This document shows, piece by piece, positions 8,978 to 17,385 of a stretch of 64,000 bases of DNA. The notes under the pieces were generated by a model that was given only the letters and a program-made list of their open reading frames with translations, made no database searches and had not been told where the DNA came from. The DNA is taken from NCBI RefSeq assembly GCF_014837165.1, contig NZ_JACSPM010000003.1, positions 310,001-374,000 of the forward strand, in the 5' to 3' direction. Both the position numbers and the translations under genes were made by a program. The DNA is from Microbacterium gallinarum. GTDB lineage: Bacteria > Actinomycetota > Actinomycetes > Actinomycetales > Microbacteriaceae. The first letter of the stretch is position 1; each line of letters starts with the position of its first letter.

Positions 8978-10375
8978 GTGACTTCTCCGACCGCGCTCTT
9001 CCAGGGGCAGACGCCCCTTGCGGTGCGGATGCGTCCGACCTCGCTCGACGAGGTCGCCGGGCAAGGACACCTCCTTCGTCCCGGATCTCCTCTGGTCACG
9101 CTCGCGAATCCCGAGGCCGCGGCCCGCGCGGCGACCTCCGTCATCCTCTGGGGGCCGCCGGGAACGGGCAAGACGACGCTCGCGCAGGCCATCGCCCGCT
9201 CTTCCGGGCGCCGCTTCGTCGAGCTCTCCGCGGTGACCGCCGGCGTGAAAGACGTCCGCGAGGTGATGCAGGAGGCGCTCACGCAGCGTGACCTCTACGG
9301 GCAGTCGACGATCCTGTTCCTCGACGAGATCCACCGGTTCACGAAGGCGCAGCAGGACGCCCTGCTGCCGGGCGTAGAGAACGGCTGGGTCGTGCTGATC
9401 GCCGCCACGACGGAGAACCCCTCGTTCTCCGTGATCTCGCCGCTGCTCTCCCGCTCGCTGCTCCTGACGCTGAAACCCCTCACCGATGACGATCTGCGCC
9501 TGCTGATCGACCGCGCGCTCGTCGATGCCCGGGGACTCGCCGGTGCCGTGGCGCTGACGGATGAGGCCCGCGATGCGCTGGTGCGCCTGTCGTCAGGCGA
9601 CGCGCGCCGTGCGCTCACGGCGCTCGAGGCGGCAGCATCCTTCGCCGAGCCCGCCGATGACGAGGCCGAGCCCGCCGGTGACGAGGCCGAGCCCGCCGGT
9701 GACGAGGCCGAGCCCGCCGAGGGCGGATCCGAGCCGCCGAGGATCACGCCCGAGCACGTCGCGCAGGCGGTCGACCGCGCGCTGTTGCGCTACGACCGCC
9801 AGGGCGATGAGCACTACGACGTGATCAGCGCGTTCATCAAGTCGATCCGCGGGTCCGACGTCGACGCGGCGATGCACTACCTGGCGCGCATGATCGAGGC
9901 GGGCGAGGACCCCCGCTTCATCGCCCGCCGCCTGATCATCTCGGCGGCCGAAGACATCGGGCTTGCCGACCCGCAGGCGCTGGGGATCGCGGTGGCCGCC
10001 GCCGACGCCGTGCAGCTGATCGGCATGCCGGAAGGGCGCATCCCGCTCGCCGAGGCGACGGCGTACCTCGCCACCACAGCGAAGTCGAACGCCGCCTACC
10101 TCGCGATCAACGCGGCGATCGCCGACGTGCGGGCCGGCGGCTTCGGCCGGGTGCCGGTGCACCTGCGCGACGCGCACTACCCGGGCGCGAAGCGGCTCGG
10201 CCACGGCAGGGGGTACGTGTACCCGCACGACTCCGAGATCGGCGTCTCGCCGCAGCAGTATCTTCCCGACGAGCTGCGCGGGCGCCGCTACTACGAGCCC
10301 ACCAGCCACGGGCAGGAGCGGGATGTGCAGGCACGGCTCGAGAAGATCCGGCGCATCCTCGCAGGGGAGCGCTGA
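8978..10375 (+). CDS. rarA: Replication-associated recombination protein A (RarA/MgsA AAA+ ATPase)
   Basis: RarA is a clamp-loader-like AAA+ ATPase that acts at stalled replication forks. The 465-residue product has Walker A GPPGTGKT at residues 59-66, Walker B ILFLDEIHRF near 111-120, sensor-1 AATTENPSF and an arginine finger region SPLLSRS. The C-terminal tetramerisation part is typical (ARRLIISAAEDIGLADP, HYPGAKRLGHG, YVYPHD). Length is close to the family norm except for an acidic insert at about residues 224-248 encoded by a 21-bp tandem repeat, at the junction of the ATPase lid and the C-terminal domain. GTG is the start; the mRNA looks leaderless. In many actinobacteria rarA lies just upstream of rpsD/alaS, as here. 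Confidence 0.95.
   Translation: MTSPTALFQGQTPLAVRMRPTSLDEVAGQGHLLRPGSPLVTLANPEAAARAATSVILWGPPGTGKTTLAQAIARSSGRRFVELSAVTAGVKDVREVMQEALTQRDLYGQSTILFLDEIHRFTKAQQDALLPGVENGWVVLIAATTENPSFSVISPLLSRSLLLTLKPLTDDDLRLLIDRALVDARGLAGAVALTDEARDALVRLSSGDARRALTALEAAASFAEPADDEAEPAGDEAEPAGDEAEPAEGGSEPPRITPEHVAQAVDRALLRYDRQGDEHYDVISAFIKSIRGSDVDAAMHYLARMIEAGEDPRFIARRLIISAAEDIGLADPQALGIAVAAADAVQLIGMPEGRIPLAEATAYLATTAKSNAAYLAINAAIADVRAGGFGRVPVHLRDAHYPGAKRLGHGRGYVYPHDSEIGVSPQQYLPDELRGRRYYEPTSHGQERDVQARLEKIRRILAGER
9647..9721 (+). repeat. 21-bp tandem repeat within rarA
   Basis: Three 21-base units starting at 9647, 9668 and 9689 plus a partial fourth encode repeated EPAGDEA. The first unit differs slightly (EPADDEA). 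All units keep the reading frame, so copy number could vary without disrupting RarA. Confidence 0.9.
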
Positions 10376-10416
10376 GGCGCAGCATCCGGTCTGCTCGTCG
10401 GCGCAGCCGCGTCTGA

Positions 10417-10422
10417 TAAACT
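10417..10422 (+). promoter_or_regulatory. -10 box TAAACT and long leader of rpsD
   Basis: The 196-bp gap before rpsD holds a TGATAAACT element; transcription from about 10429 would give a leader near 143 nt. The leader can pair TCTCTTC (10457-10463) with GAAGAGA (10508-10514), enclosing an inner GC-rich hairpin. No clear -35 box was seen. Confidence 0.4.
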
Positions 10423-10571
10423 TGACCGGCTCGAAACACAGTTTTCGGGCATCCTCTCTCTTCTTCACCGACCTCCCGGCATGCCCCGGCGTGCATCCGG
10501 ACAGGGCGAAGAGACCGAGATACGTCCGCGAGCCGTGATCGACATGGCCGCGTCATCGAAAGGAACACTTC

Positions 10572-11201
10572 GTGGCAACGAAGTCCCAGGACCGCCGCAA
10601 GGTCCGTCTCTCCCGCGCGCTCGGCGTGGCGCTCACCCCGAAGGCCGCCCGCTACCTCGAGAAGCGTCCCTACGCTCCGGGCGAGCACGGCCGCACCAAG
10701 CGCAAGCAGGACAGCGACTACGCCGTCCGTCTGCGTGAGAAGCAGCGTCTGCGCGAGCAGTACGGCATCCGCGAGAAGCAGATGCGCAACACGTTCAACG
10801 AGGCCCGTCGTACCCAGGGTCTGACCGGTGAGAACCTCGTCGAGCTCCTCGAGATGCGTCTCGACGCCCTCGTGCTCCGTTCGGGCTTCGCCCGCACGAC
10901 CGCACAGGCGCGCCAGCTCGTCGTGCACCGTCACATCCTCGTCGACGGCCAGCTCGTCGACCGCCCGTCGTTCCGCGTGAAGCCGGGCCAGCTCATCCAC
11001 GTCAAGGCCAAGAGCGAGGGCACCGAGCCGTTCCAGGTCGCAGCCGCCGGCGGTCACGCCGACGTCCTGCCGCCCGTTCCGGGCTACCTCGAGGTCGAGC
11101 TCGACAAGCTCCAGGCCCGTCTCGTGCGTCGCCCCAAGCGCGCCGAGGTCCCCGTGGTCTGCGACGTCCAGCTCGTCGTCGAGTACTACGCGGCCCGCTA
11201 G
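10572..11201 (+). CDS. rpsD: 30S ribosomal protein S4
   Basis: S4 is a primary 16S rRNA-binding protein that nucleates assembly of the 30S body. The 209-residue product has the N-terminal S4 region (RRKVRLSRALGVALTPKAARYLEKRPYAPGEHG), the S4 RNA-binding fold with LEMRLDALVLRSGFARTTAQARQLVVHRHILVDG, and the usual VEYYAAR end. The N-terminal zinc-binding cysteines found in some S4 proteins are absent, so this is the zinc-free form. GTG start with AAAGGA just upstream. It stands alone, outside the large ribosomal protein operons, which is normal for actinobacteria. A strong terminator follows directly. Confidence 0.97.
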   Translation: MATKSQDRRKVRLSRALGVALTPKAARYLEKRPYAPGEHGRTKRKQDSDYAVRLREKQRLREQYGIREKQMRNTFNEARRTQGLTGENLVELLEMRLDALVLRSGFARTTAQARQLVVHRHILVDGQLVDRPSFRVKPGQLIHVKAKSEGTEPFQVAAAGGHADVLPPVPGYLEVELDKLQARLVRRPKRAEVPVVCDVQLVVEYYAAR

Positions 11202-11218
11202 GCCCGCGAGAATCGCGC

Positions 11219-11248
11219 GAAGGGCGTCGGGGATTCCCGACGCCCTTC
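11219..11248 (+). terminator. Intrinsic terminator of rpsD
   Basis: A perfect 13-bp stem (GAAGGGCGTCGGG with CCCGACGCCCTTC) encloses the loop GATT, followed by GTCGTTT. It lies 17 bases after the rpsD stop and 13 bases before the next -10 box. Confidence 0.9.
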
Positions 11249-11260
11249 GTCGTTTCCGCC

Positions 11261-11266
11261 TACGAT
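11261..11266 (+). promoter_or_regulatory. -10 box TACGAT of the YtxH-like gene
   Basis: TACGAT is followed by six bases and an ATG at 11273 that is in frame with the downstream ORF. This matches the leaderless pattern used elsewhere in the window. A second in-frame ATG at 11309 has a Shine-Dalgarno site, so two starts are possible. Confidence 0.5.
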
Positions 11267-11308
11267 GGTGGGATGCCGCGCCCCGCGGCTCCGCGAGGAA
11301 GTGGTGAC

Positions 11309-11593
11309 ATGAAGAACGTGCTGTGGTTCCTGTTCGGCATCGCCGGCGGGTTCGTCGTCGCACACCTCATGAACAAGGACCCGCGAGGACACGAGATCCT
11401 CGCCGAGGTCGACGCCCGCATCACGGAGTTCACCGACCGCATCGGCGATGCGTATCGCGAGCAGGAGTCCCGCATCTCGGGCCTGGTCGACGATGTGAAG
11501 GATGCCGCAGCCGACGTCGCCGAGACGGCCCGCGCCACGGCGGCCGGCGCTGCCGACGCAGCGGCCGACACGGCGAACAAGCTCACCGACTGA
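11309..11593 (+). CDS. YtxH-like small membrane-anchored helical protein
   Basis: The 94-residue product has an N-terminal hydrophobic stretch (VLWFLFGIAGGFVVAHLM) and an amphipathic, Ala-rich helical tail (DDVKDAAADVAETARATAAGAADAAADTANKL), like YtxH-type or LEA-like stress proteins. Function is unknown. ATG at 11309 is favoured by GAGGAAG upstream at good spacing and because it puts the hydrophobic helix at the N terminus. A leaderless start at 11273 would add 12 residues (MPRPAAPRGSGD). It sits between rpsD and alaS, a position where Microbacteriaceae often carry such a protein. Confidence 0.65.
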   Translation: MKNVLWFLFGIAGGFVVAHLMNKDPRGHEILAEVDARITEFTDRIGDAYREQESRISGLVDDVKDAAADVAETARATAAGAADAAADTANKLTD

Positions 11594-11654
11594 CCCAGCG
11601 CGCCGCTGCCCCGTCTCAGGGGAGTGGACCGCGCGTTTTCTGCGAGGAACCCGA

Positions 11655-14312
11655 ATGAAGACCGCCGAGATCGCCCAGCGCTACCTCGACTACTTCGAGA
11701 AGAACGGCCACACGATCGTCCCCTCCGCCTCCCTGGTGACGGACGACCCTGCGCTGCTGTTCACGGTCGCCGGCATGGTGCCGTTCATCCCGTACCTGAG
11801 CGGCGATGTGCCCGCGCCGTACCCGCGTGCGGCCGACAACCAGAAATGCATCCGTCTCAACGACATCGAAGAGGTCGGCAAGACGCCGCGCCACGGCACG
11901 TTCTTCCAGATGCTCGGCAACTGGTCGTTCGGCGACTACTTCAAAGAGGGCGCGATCCGTTACGCGTGGGATCTGCTGACCGCGTCGGAGGCCGAAGGCG
12001 GGCTCGGGTTCGACCCGAAGGACCTCTGGGTCACCGTCTACGAAGAGGACGACGAGGCCCACGACCTCTGGCTGGAGCTCACCGACCTGCCCGCGGAGCG
12101 CATCCAGCGGCTCGGGAAGGACACGAACTACTGGAGCACCGGCCTGCCCGGCCCTGCCGGACCCTGCTCCGAGATCTTCTTCGACCGCGGTCCCGCGTAC
12201 GGCGTCGACGGCGGGCCGGCCACGGACGACGACCGCTATGTCGAGATCTGGAATCTCGTCTTCATGCAGTACGAGATCACCAACGTCCGCTCGAAGTACG
12301 ACTTCGACATCGTCGGCGAGCTGCCGAACAAGAACATCGACACCGGCATGGGCCTGGAGCGCATCGCGTTCATCAAGCAGGGCGTCGACAACATGTACGA
12401 GACCGACCAGGTGCGTCCGGTGCTCGACCGCGCCGTGGCCCTCTCGGGTCGCACCTACGGCGCGAACCACGACGACGATGTGCGCTTCCGCGTGGTCGCC
12501 GACCACGTGCGCTCGTCGCTCATGCTGATGACCGACGGCGTGACGCCGTCGAACGACGGGCGCGGCTACATCCTGCGGCGGCTCATGCGCCGCGCGATCC
12601 GCTCGATGCGCCAGCTGGGGGTCGAGGGCCCGACGTTCGCCGAGCTCTTCGCCGCATCGCGTGACGCGATGAAGGACGTCTACCCAGAGGTGGAGACGGA
12701 CTACGCCCGCATCTCGCAGTACGCACTGGCCGAGGAGGAGACCTTCCTGCGCACGCTCGCGGCGGGCTCGAGCATCCTCGAGGACTCCGTCGCCCAGACG
12801 AAGCGCGACGGCGGCACCGCACTGACGGGTGCCGAGGCGTTCCTGCTGCACGATACCTACGGGTTCCCGATCGACCTCACGCTCGAGATCGCGGAAGAGG
12901 CCGGGCTCACCGTCGACCGCGCGGCGTTCGACACGCTCATGCAGGAGCAGCGCGCGCGGGCGAAGGCCGACGCGCGCTCGCGCAAGCGCCAGCTCGCCGA
13001 CACCAGTGTCTACCGCGACTTCCGTGCGAAGGGCGAGACGGTCTTCACGGGCTATACCGACCTCGAGACCGAGTCGCGCGTCCTGGGCATCCTCGTCGAC
13101 GGCGTGTCGGTCGATCGCGCCTCCGCGGGGCAGATCGCCGAGGTCATCCTCGCCGAGACGGCCCTGTACGCGGAGTCGGGCGGCCAGGTGGCCGACAAGG
13201 GCGTCATCGTCGGTCCCGGCTACGAGCTCGACGTGCTCGACGTGCAGAAGCCCGTCGCGGGGCTCATCAGCCACACCGTCGAGGTGACGACGGGCGAGGT
13301 CGCCGTCGACCAGCCGGCGACGACGGTGGTGGATGCCGCGAACCGCCGCGCCGCTCGGCAGGCCCACTCGGCCACCCACCTCGTGCACGCCGCCCTGCGC
13401 GACACGCTCGGCAGGACGGCGACGCAGGCGGGGTCGCTCAACCGCGCCGGCTACATGCGCTTCGACTTCACGTGGGGGCAGTCGCTCTCGGACGAGACGA
13501 AGAGCGAGATCGAGGAGATCGCCAACAACGCGGTGCGTGACAACCTCGAGGTGACCACCCGTGTGCTCGCCCTCGACGAGGCCAAGTCGCTCGGAGCCAT
13601 GGCGCTGTTCGGCGAGAAGTACGGCGACACCGTGCGCATGGTCGACATCGGCGGCCCGTGGTCGCGCGAGCTCTGCGCAGGCACGCACGTGTCGACCAGC
13701 GCCGAGGTCGGCCTCATCAGCCTGGTCGGCGAGTCATCCGTCGGCGCCGCGAACCGCCGCGTGGAGGCGCTGGTCGGTCTCGACGCGTTCCGGTCGCTTG
13801 CGGCCGAGCGGGCGATCGTGTCGCAGCTCACCTCGACGCTCAAGACGCCCCGGGATCAGCTCCCCGCGCGCATCGCCGAGCTGACCGCGAGCCTCAAGGC
13901 CGCAGAGAAGAAGATCGCCTCCTTCGAGGCCAAGGCCCTCGGCGACCGCATTCCGGCGCTCGCGGCCTCCGCGTCGACGGTCGGCGGCCACCTCGTGGTC
14001 GCGGAGTCGCTCGGCGCCGCATCGTCGGCGGACGACGTCCGATCCCTCGCCCTCCAGGTGCGCGAGCGCCTCGGCGCCCAGCCCGCCGTCATCGCGCTCG
14101 GCGCGGAGATCGGCGGTCGCGCGGTGGTCATCGTCGCGACGAACGACGCTGCTCGCGCGGCGGGCGTGAAGGCCGGCGTGCTCGCGAAGACCGCGGCCGC
14201 CGTGCTCGGCGGCGGCGGCGGCGGACGCGACGACGTCGCCCAGGGCGGGGGGACGGATGCCTCGGCGCTGCCCGCGGCTCTCACCGCGGTGAAGGACGCG
14301 CTCAGCGCGTGA
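11655..14312 (+). CDS. alaS: Alanyl-tRNA synthetase
   Basis: AlaS charges tRNA-Ala. The 885-residue product contains the class II catalytic domain near the N terminus (TVAGMVPFIPYLSGDVPAP, QKCIRLNDIEEVGKTPRHGTFFQMLGNWSFGDYFK), a tRNA-recognition domain, and an editing domain with the zinc ligands HSATH and CAGTH. A C-terminal DHHA1-type domain ends in GGGGGGRDDVAQGGG. Length is usual for the family. ATG at 11655 was preferred because it matches the family start (MKTAEIAQRYLDYF) and has GAGGAA upstream; the open frame extends to 11502 over the previous gene. The stop overlaps the GTG of ruvX by GTGA, so the two are probably coupled. Confidence 0.97.
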   Translation: MKTAEIAQRYLDYFEKNGHTIVPSASLVTDDPALLFTVAGMVPFIPYLSGDVPAPYPRAADNQKCIRLNDIEEVGKTPRHGTFFQMLGNWSFGDYFKEGAIRYAWDLLTASEAEGGLGFDPKDLWVTVYEEDDEAHDLWLELTDLPAERIQRLGKDTNYWSTGLPGPAGPCSEIFFDRGPAYGVDGGPATDDDRYVEIWNLVFMQYEITNVRSKYDFDIVGELPNKNIDTGMGLERIAFIKQGVDNMYETDQVRPVLDRAVALSGRTYGANHDDDVRFRVVADHVRSSLMLMTDGVTPSNDGRGYILRRLMRRAIRSMRQLGVEGPTFAELFAASRDAMKDVYPEVETDYARISQYALAEEETFLRTLAAGSSILEDSVAQTKRDGGTALTGAEAFLLHDTYGFPIDLTLEIAEEAGLTVDRAAFDTLMQEQRARAKADARSRKRQLADTSVYRDFRAKGETVFTGYTDLETESRVLGILVDGVSVDRASAGQIAEVILAETALYAESGGQVADKGVIVGPGYELDVLDVQKPVAGLISHTVEVTTGEVAVDQPATTVVDAANRRAARQAHSATHLVHAALRDTLGRTATQAGSLNRAGYMRFDFTWGQSLSDETKSEIEEIANNAVRDNLEVTTRVLALDEAKSLGAMALFGEKYGDTVRMVDIGGPWSRELCAGTHVSTSAEVGLISLVGESSVGAANRRVEALVGLDAFRSLAAERAIVSQLTSTLKTPRDQLPARIAELTASLKAAEKKIASFEAKALGDRIPALAASASTVGGHLVVAESLGAASSADDVRSLALQVRERLGAQPAVIALGAEIGGRAVVIVATNDAARAAGVKAGVLAKTAAAVLGGGGGGRDDVAQGGGTDASALPAALTAVKDALSA

Positions 14313-14776
14313 GCGGGTTCCGTCGCGGGGTGCGGCTCGGCATCGACGTCGGGAGGGCCCGGGTCGGTGTCGCACGCTGCGATCCCGACGGGCTGCTCGC
14401 CACGCCCGTCGAGACGGTGAAGCGAGACGACGGCGCGGTGGCGCGCGTCGTCGCGCTGGCGGAGGAGTACTCGGCGGCTGAGATCCTGGTCGGTCTGCCG
14501 CTCAATCTGCGCGGTGAGGACACCGCCTCGACCGCCGATGCGCGGGACTTCGCCGCGGCGGTGGCCGCGGCATCCGCTCTGCCGGTGCGACTCGTCGACG
14601 AGCGTCTGTCGACCGTCTCCGCCCATGCCGCGCTGCGTGATTCGGGCCGATCCCAGCGTTCGTCTCGTAGCATTGTGGATCAGGTCGCCGCGGTCGTGCT
14701 GCTCCAGCAAGCACTCGACGTCGAGAAGAGCACCGGCCGACCACCCGGAACACCCGTCCCCCAGGAGCCCGCCTGA
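14309..14776 (+). CDS. ruvX: RuvX/YqgF-type putative Holliday junction resolvase
   Basis: The product (155 residues) belongs to the RNase H-like YqgF family, linked to pre-16S rRNA processing and proposed as a Holliday junction resolvase. The conserved Asp of LGIDVGRARVGVARCDP, the central LVGLPLNL strand, the LVDERLSTVSAH motif with the conserved Glu, and the final IVDQVAAVVLLQQAL with the third acidic residue are all visible. GTG overlaps the alaS stop codon by four bases. Genes alaS-ruvX-mltG-aroE form the standard actinobacterial cluster. Confidence 0.93.
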   Translation: MSGFRRGVRLGIDVGRARVGVARCDPDGLLATPVETVKRDDGAVARVVALAEEYSAAEILVGLPLNLRGEDTASTADARDFAAAVAAASALPVRLVDERLSTVSAHAALRDSGRSQRSSRSIVDQVAAVVLLQQALDVEKSTGRPPGTPVPQEPA

Positions 14777-14777
14777 C

Positions 14778-16511
14778 ATGCCCGAGACCCCGTCTGGAGA
14801 TCCGTTCGCGGATCTGTTCGGCAAGCTCCCCGACCCTCGATCGCGCGACTTCCGCCGCACCGGCGGCGACGCCGGCTTCGGGTCGCGGGCGGACGGCAGC
14901 GAGAAGGACGGGGGACAGGACCCGGCACCCTCGGCGACCGGAGCTCCGCTCTCGCGCCGCGAGCTGCGCGCAGCGGCCGCCGGCCTGAGCCCGGCGACAC
15001 GTCCCGCGGACGCACCGGCCGACGGGACGCCTGCCGAGGGGCCCGTCGACGCAGCGCCCACGGCGGCGATGCCGCGCCCGTCGCAGCAGGAGGCCGTCCT
15101 CGATGAGTCCGGCCTGCTCGCGCAGCCCCGCACCTACACCCCCCGCCCCGCGGAGCCTGTCGACGACGATTCCTGGATGCTCACCGACGAGTCCGACCCC
15201 GCGCTGCCCTACAGCCGCACCGGTTCGACCCCGATCGTTCCCGCGTCCTCGGGCACGCCCGCCGACCCGACCGAGGCGTTCGGGGTACGGGCGACCGCCG
15301 CCAGCACGCGCGGCGCGTCGACCGCGACGTTGGAAGACCTCTTCAGCGGCCACAGCTCCAGCGACGAGCTCGGCAGCGTGCCGCCGCCCAAAGACAAGCG
15401 CAAGCGGCGCATCGGCGGCTGGATCGCCCTCGGTGTGATCCTGCTGATCATCGGCGGCGCGGCGGGCGGCGCCTGGTACGTGTGGACGACGTACGAGGAC
15501 AAGGTCCGCGAGGTCATGGGCTGGGAGCTGCCGAAGGACTTCGAGGAGGGCCTGGCGAACGGCGAGGCGTACGTCACCGTCAACGAGGGCGACACCGGCA
15601 TGCCGATCTCGCAGGCGCTGTTCGACGCCGGCGTCACGATGACGCCGAACGCGTTCTACGACTACCTGATCGACACGGGCGAGAACCCGCCGTTCGTGCC
15701 GGGCGTCTTCAAACTGCAGCTGCAGATGACGTCGGAGGCGGCGCTGGCGGCGCTGCTCGATCCGGCGAACAAGATGGAGAACACCGCCCAGCTGCGGGAG
15801 GGTCTCACGGTCGAGCAGTCGCTGCCGCTCCTCGCCGAGGGCACCGGCCTCCCTGTCGAGGACTTCGTGGCCGCGACGGCCGACGCGTCCGCGTACGGTG
15901 TCACGCCCGACCCCGCGATCGTGGCAGCAGGCGGGCAGCCTCTGGAAGGCTGGCTGTTCCCTGCCACCTACACGTTCAACCCCGACGTCACCGCCGAGCA
16001 GGTCATCCAGACGCTCGTCGATCGCACCGTGCAGTCCCTCGACGCCGCCGGGGTTCCCGAAGAGGATCGTCAGCGCGTGCTGACGATCGCCTCGATCATC
16101 GAGCGCGAGGCCCGCTACGAGGCCGACATGCAGAAGGTCGCCACGGTCATCGAGAACCGACTCGACCCGGACAATCAGGAGACCTTCGGCCTGCTGCAGA
16201 TGGACTCGACGGCGCAGTACGGCTTCGGCGAGATGCACGACGGGTCGGCGAGCACCTCCGAGGAGGCGCAGTTCGACCCGAACCCGTGGAACACGTACGT
16301 GAACGCCGGACTGCCTGTGGGACCGATCTCCAACCCGGGCGACGCGGCGATCTCGGCCGTCATGAACCCGTCGGGCGGCGATTGGCTGTACTTCGTCACG
16401 GTCAACCTCGACACCGGCGAGACGGTGTTCACGACGAACCTCGGCGACCACAACCGCGCCGTCGCGCAGTGGATCGCCTGGTGCGAGGACCACCCGGACT
16501 CCGGGTGCTGA
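14778..16511 (+). CDS. mltG: Endolytic murein transglycosylase MltG with long cytoplasmic N-terminal region
   Basis: MltG cleaves nascent peptidoglycan strands at the outer face of the membrane. The 577-residue product has a roughly 210-residue N-terminal part that is Pro/Ala/Asp-rich and probably disordered. A basic patch (DKRKRRIGG) and one membrane helix at about 213-236 follow, then the YceG domain. The catalytic Glu is predicted at residue 442 in TIASIIEREA. The downstream substrate region LLQMDSTAQYGFGEM and GLPVGPISNPGDAAI is well preserved. The long cytoplasmic extension is typical of actinobacterial MltG but absent from E. coli MltG. The gene starts one base after the ruvX stop and overlaps aroE by seven bases. 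Confidence 0.93.
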   Translation: MPETPSGDPFADLFGKLPDPRSRDFRRTGGDAGFGSRADGSEKDGGQDPAPSATGAPLSRRELRAAAAGLSPATRPADAPADGTPAEGPVDAAPTAAMPRPSQQEAVLDESGLLAQPRTYTPRPAEPVDDDSWMLTDESDPALPYSRTGSTPIVPASSGTPADPTEAFGVRATAASTRGASTATLEDLFSGHSSSDELGSVPPPKDKRKRRIGGWIALGVILLIIGGAAGGAWYVWTTYEDKVREVMGWELPKDFEEGLANGEAYVTVNEGDTGMPISQALFDAGVTMTPNAFYDYLIDTGENPPFVPGVFKLQLQMTSEAALAALLDPANKMENTAQLREGLTVEQSLPLLAEGTGLPVEDFVAATADASAYGVTPDPAIVAAGGQPLEGWLFPATYTFNPDVTAEQVIQTLVDRTVQSLDAAGVPEEDRQRVLTIASIIEREARYEADMQKVATVIENRLDPDNQETFGLLQMDSTAQYGFGEMHDGSASTSEEAQFDPNPWNTYVNAGLPVGPISNPGDAAISAVMNPSGGDWLYFVTVNLDTGETVFTTNLGDHNRAVAQWIAWCEDHPDSGC

Positions 16512-17350
16512 TCTCCGACGCCTCCCGCCTCGAGGTGTGGGGCGACCCGATCGCGCACAGCCGATCGCCCCAGCTCCACGCCGCGGCGTACGAGGTGCTC
16601 GGGCTGCCGTGGTCGTACGGCCGCCGCCGGGTGGGCGACGGCGCATTCGCGGAGGAGCTCGCCGGGCTCGACGCATCGTGGCGGGGTCTGTCGCTGACCA
16701 TGCCGCTCAAGGGCGTCGCCCACGACGCCGCCCACGAGCTCGACCGGCGCGCCGAGCTGACCGGGGCCGTCAACACCCTGCTGCTCGCGGGCGGTGCGCG
16801 ACGCGGATTCAACACCGACGTCGGCGGGATCGTCCGCGCCCTCGCGGACGAGGGGATCACCCGGCTCGACGAGGCCCGGATCGTCGGTGCCGGAGCGACC
16901 GCGACCTCCGCGCTCGTGGCCCTCGCCGAGCTCGGCGCGACCCGGATCGACGTCATCGCCCGGCGACCCGAGGCCGTGGCGCGGCTCGCCGATCTCGGTC
17001 GCCGACTGGACGTCGACGTCACCGCGACGCCGTTCGAGGCATCCGCTCTTGCTCCCGCTCCCGTGACGATCGCGACTCTCCCGGGAGATGCACCGGTGGC
17101 GGATGCCGCGGCCGACGCCCTCGCGGCCGCCGGCGGCCTGCTCTTCGACGTCGTGTACGGGCACTGGCCCACGCCGCTGTCCGCCGCATGGCAGCGCGTC
17201 GGCGGCACCGCGGTGTCGGGACTCGGGATGCTGCTGCACCAGGCCGTCCTGCAAGTGAGGATCTTCGCCACCGGCGCCGTCGACACTCCGCTCCCCGGCG
17301 AGGACGCCGCCGTCGCGGCGATGCGCGGCGCACTCGAGTCCGCCTCCTGA
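16505..17350 (+). CDS. aroE: Shikimate 5-dehydrogenase
   Basis: The 281-residue product matches AroE, which reduces 3-dehydroshikimate to shikimate with NADPH. Visible features are the substrate-binding SxS (HSRSPQLH), the catalytic Lys in TMPLKG, the NTD motif GAVNTLLL / FNTDVGG, and a nucleotide-binding loop GAGATATSALVAL that is a degenerate GxGGxx. The C-terminal GLGMLLHQA segment with the conserved Gln is also present. GTG at 16505 overlaps the mltG stop (GTGCTGA). A leaderless promoter starts a new unit at aroC immediately downstream. Confidence 0.92.
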   Translation: MLISDASRLEVWGDPIAHSRSPQLHAAAYEVLGLPWSYGRRRVGDGAFAEELAGLDASWRGLSLTMPLKGVAHDAAHELDRRAELTGAVNTLLLAGGARRGFNTDVGGIVRALADEGITRLDEARIVGAGATATSALVALAELGATRIDVIARRPEAVARLADLGRRLDVDVTATPFEASALAPAPVTIATLPGDAPVADAAADALAAAGGLLFDVVYGHWPTPLSAAWQRVGGTAVSGLGMLLHQAVLQVRIFATGAVDTPLPGEDAAVAAMRGALESAS

Positions 17351-17373
17351 CGTAACCGTCCTCCCGCACGTGG

Positions 17374-17379
17374 GAGACT
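17374..17379 (+). promoter_or_regulatory. -10-like GAGACT, probable leaderless start of aroC
   Basis: GAGACT followed by six bases and ATG fits the spacing of the leaderless class, though the first base departs from TANNNT. The same stretch contains GGGAGA, which could instead be a weak ribosome site. Support is therefore modest. Confidence 0.35.
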
Positions 17380-17385
17380 GGACGA

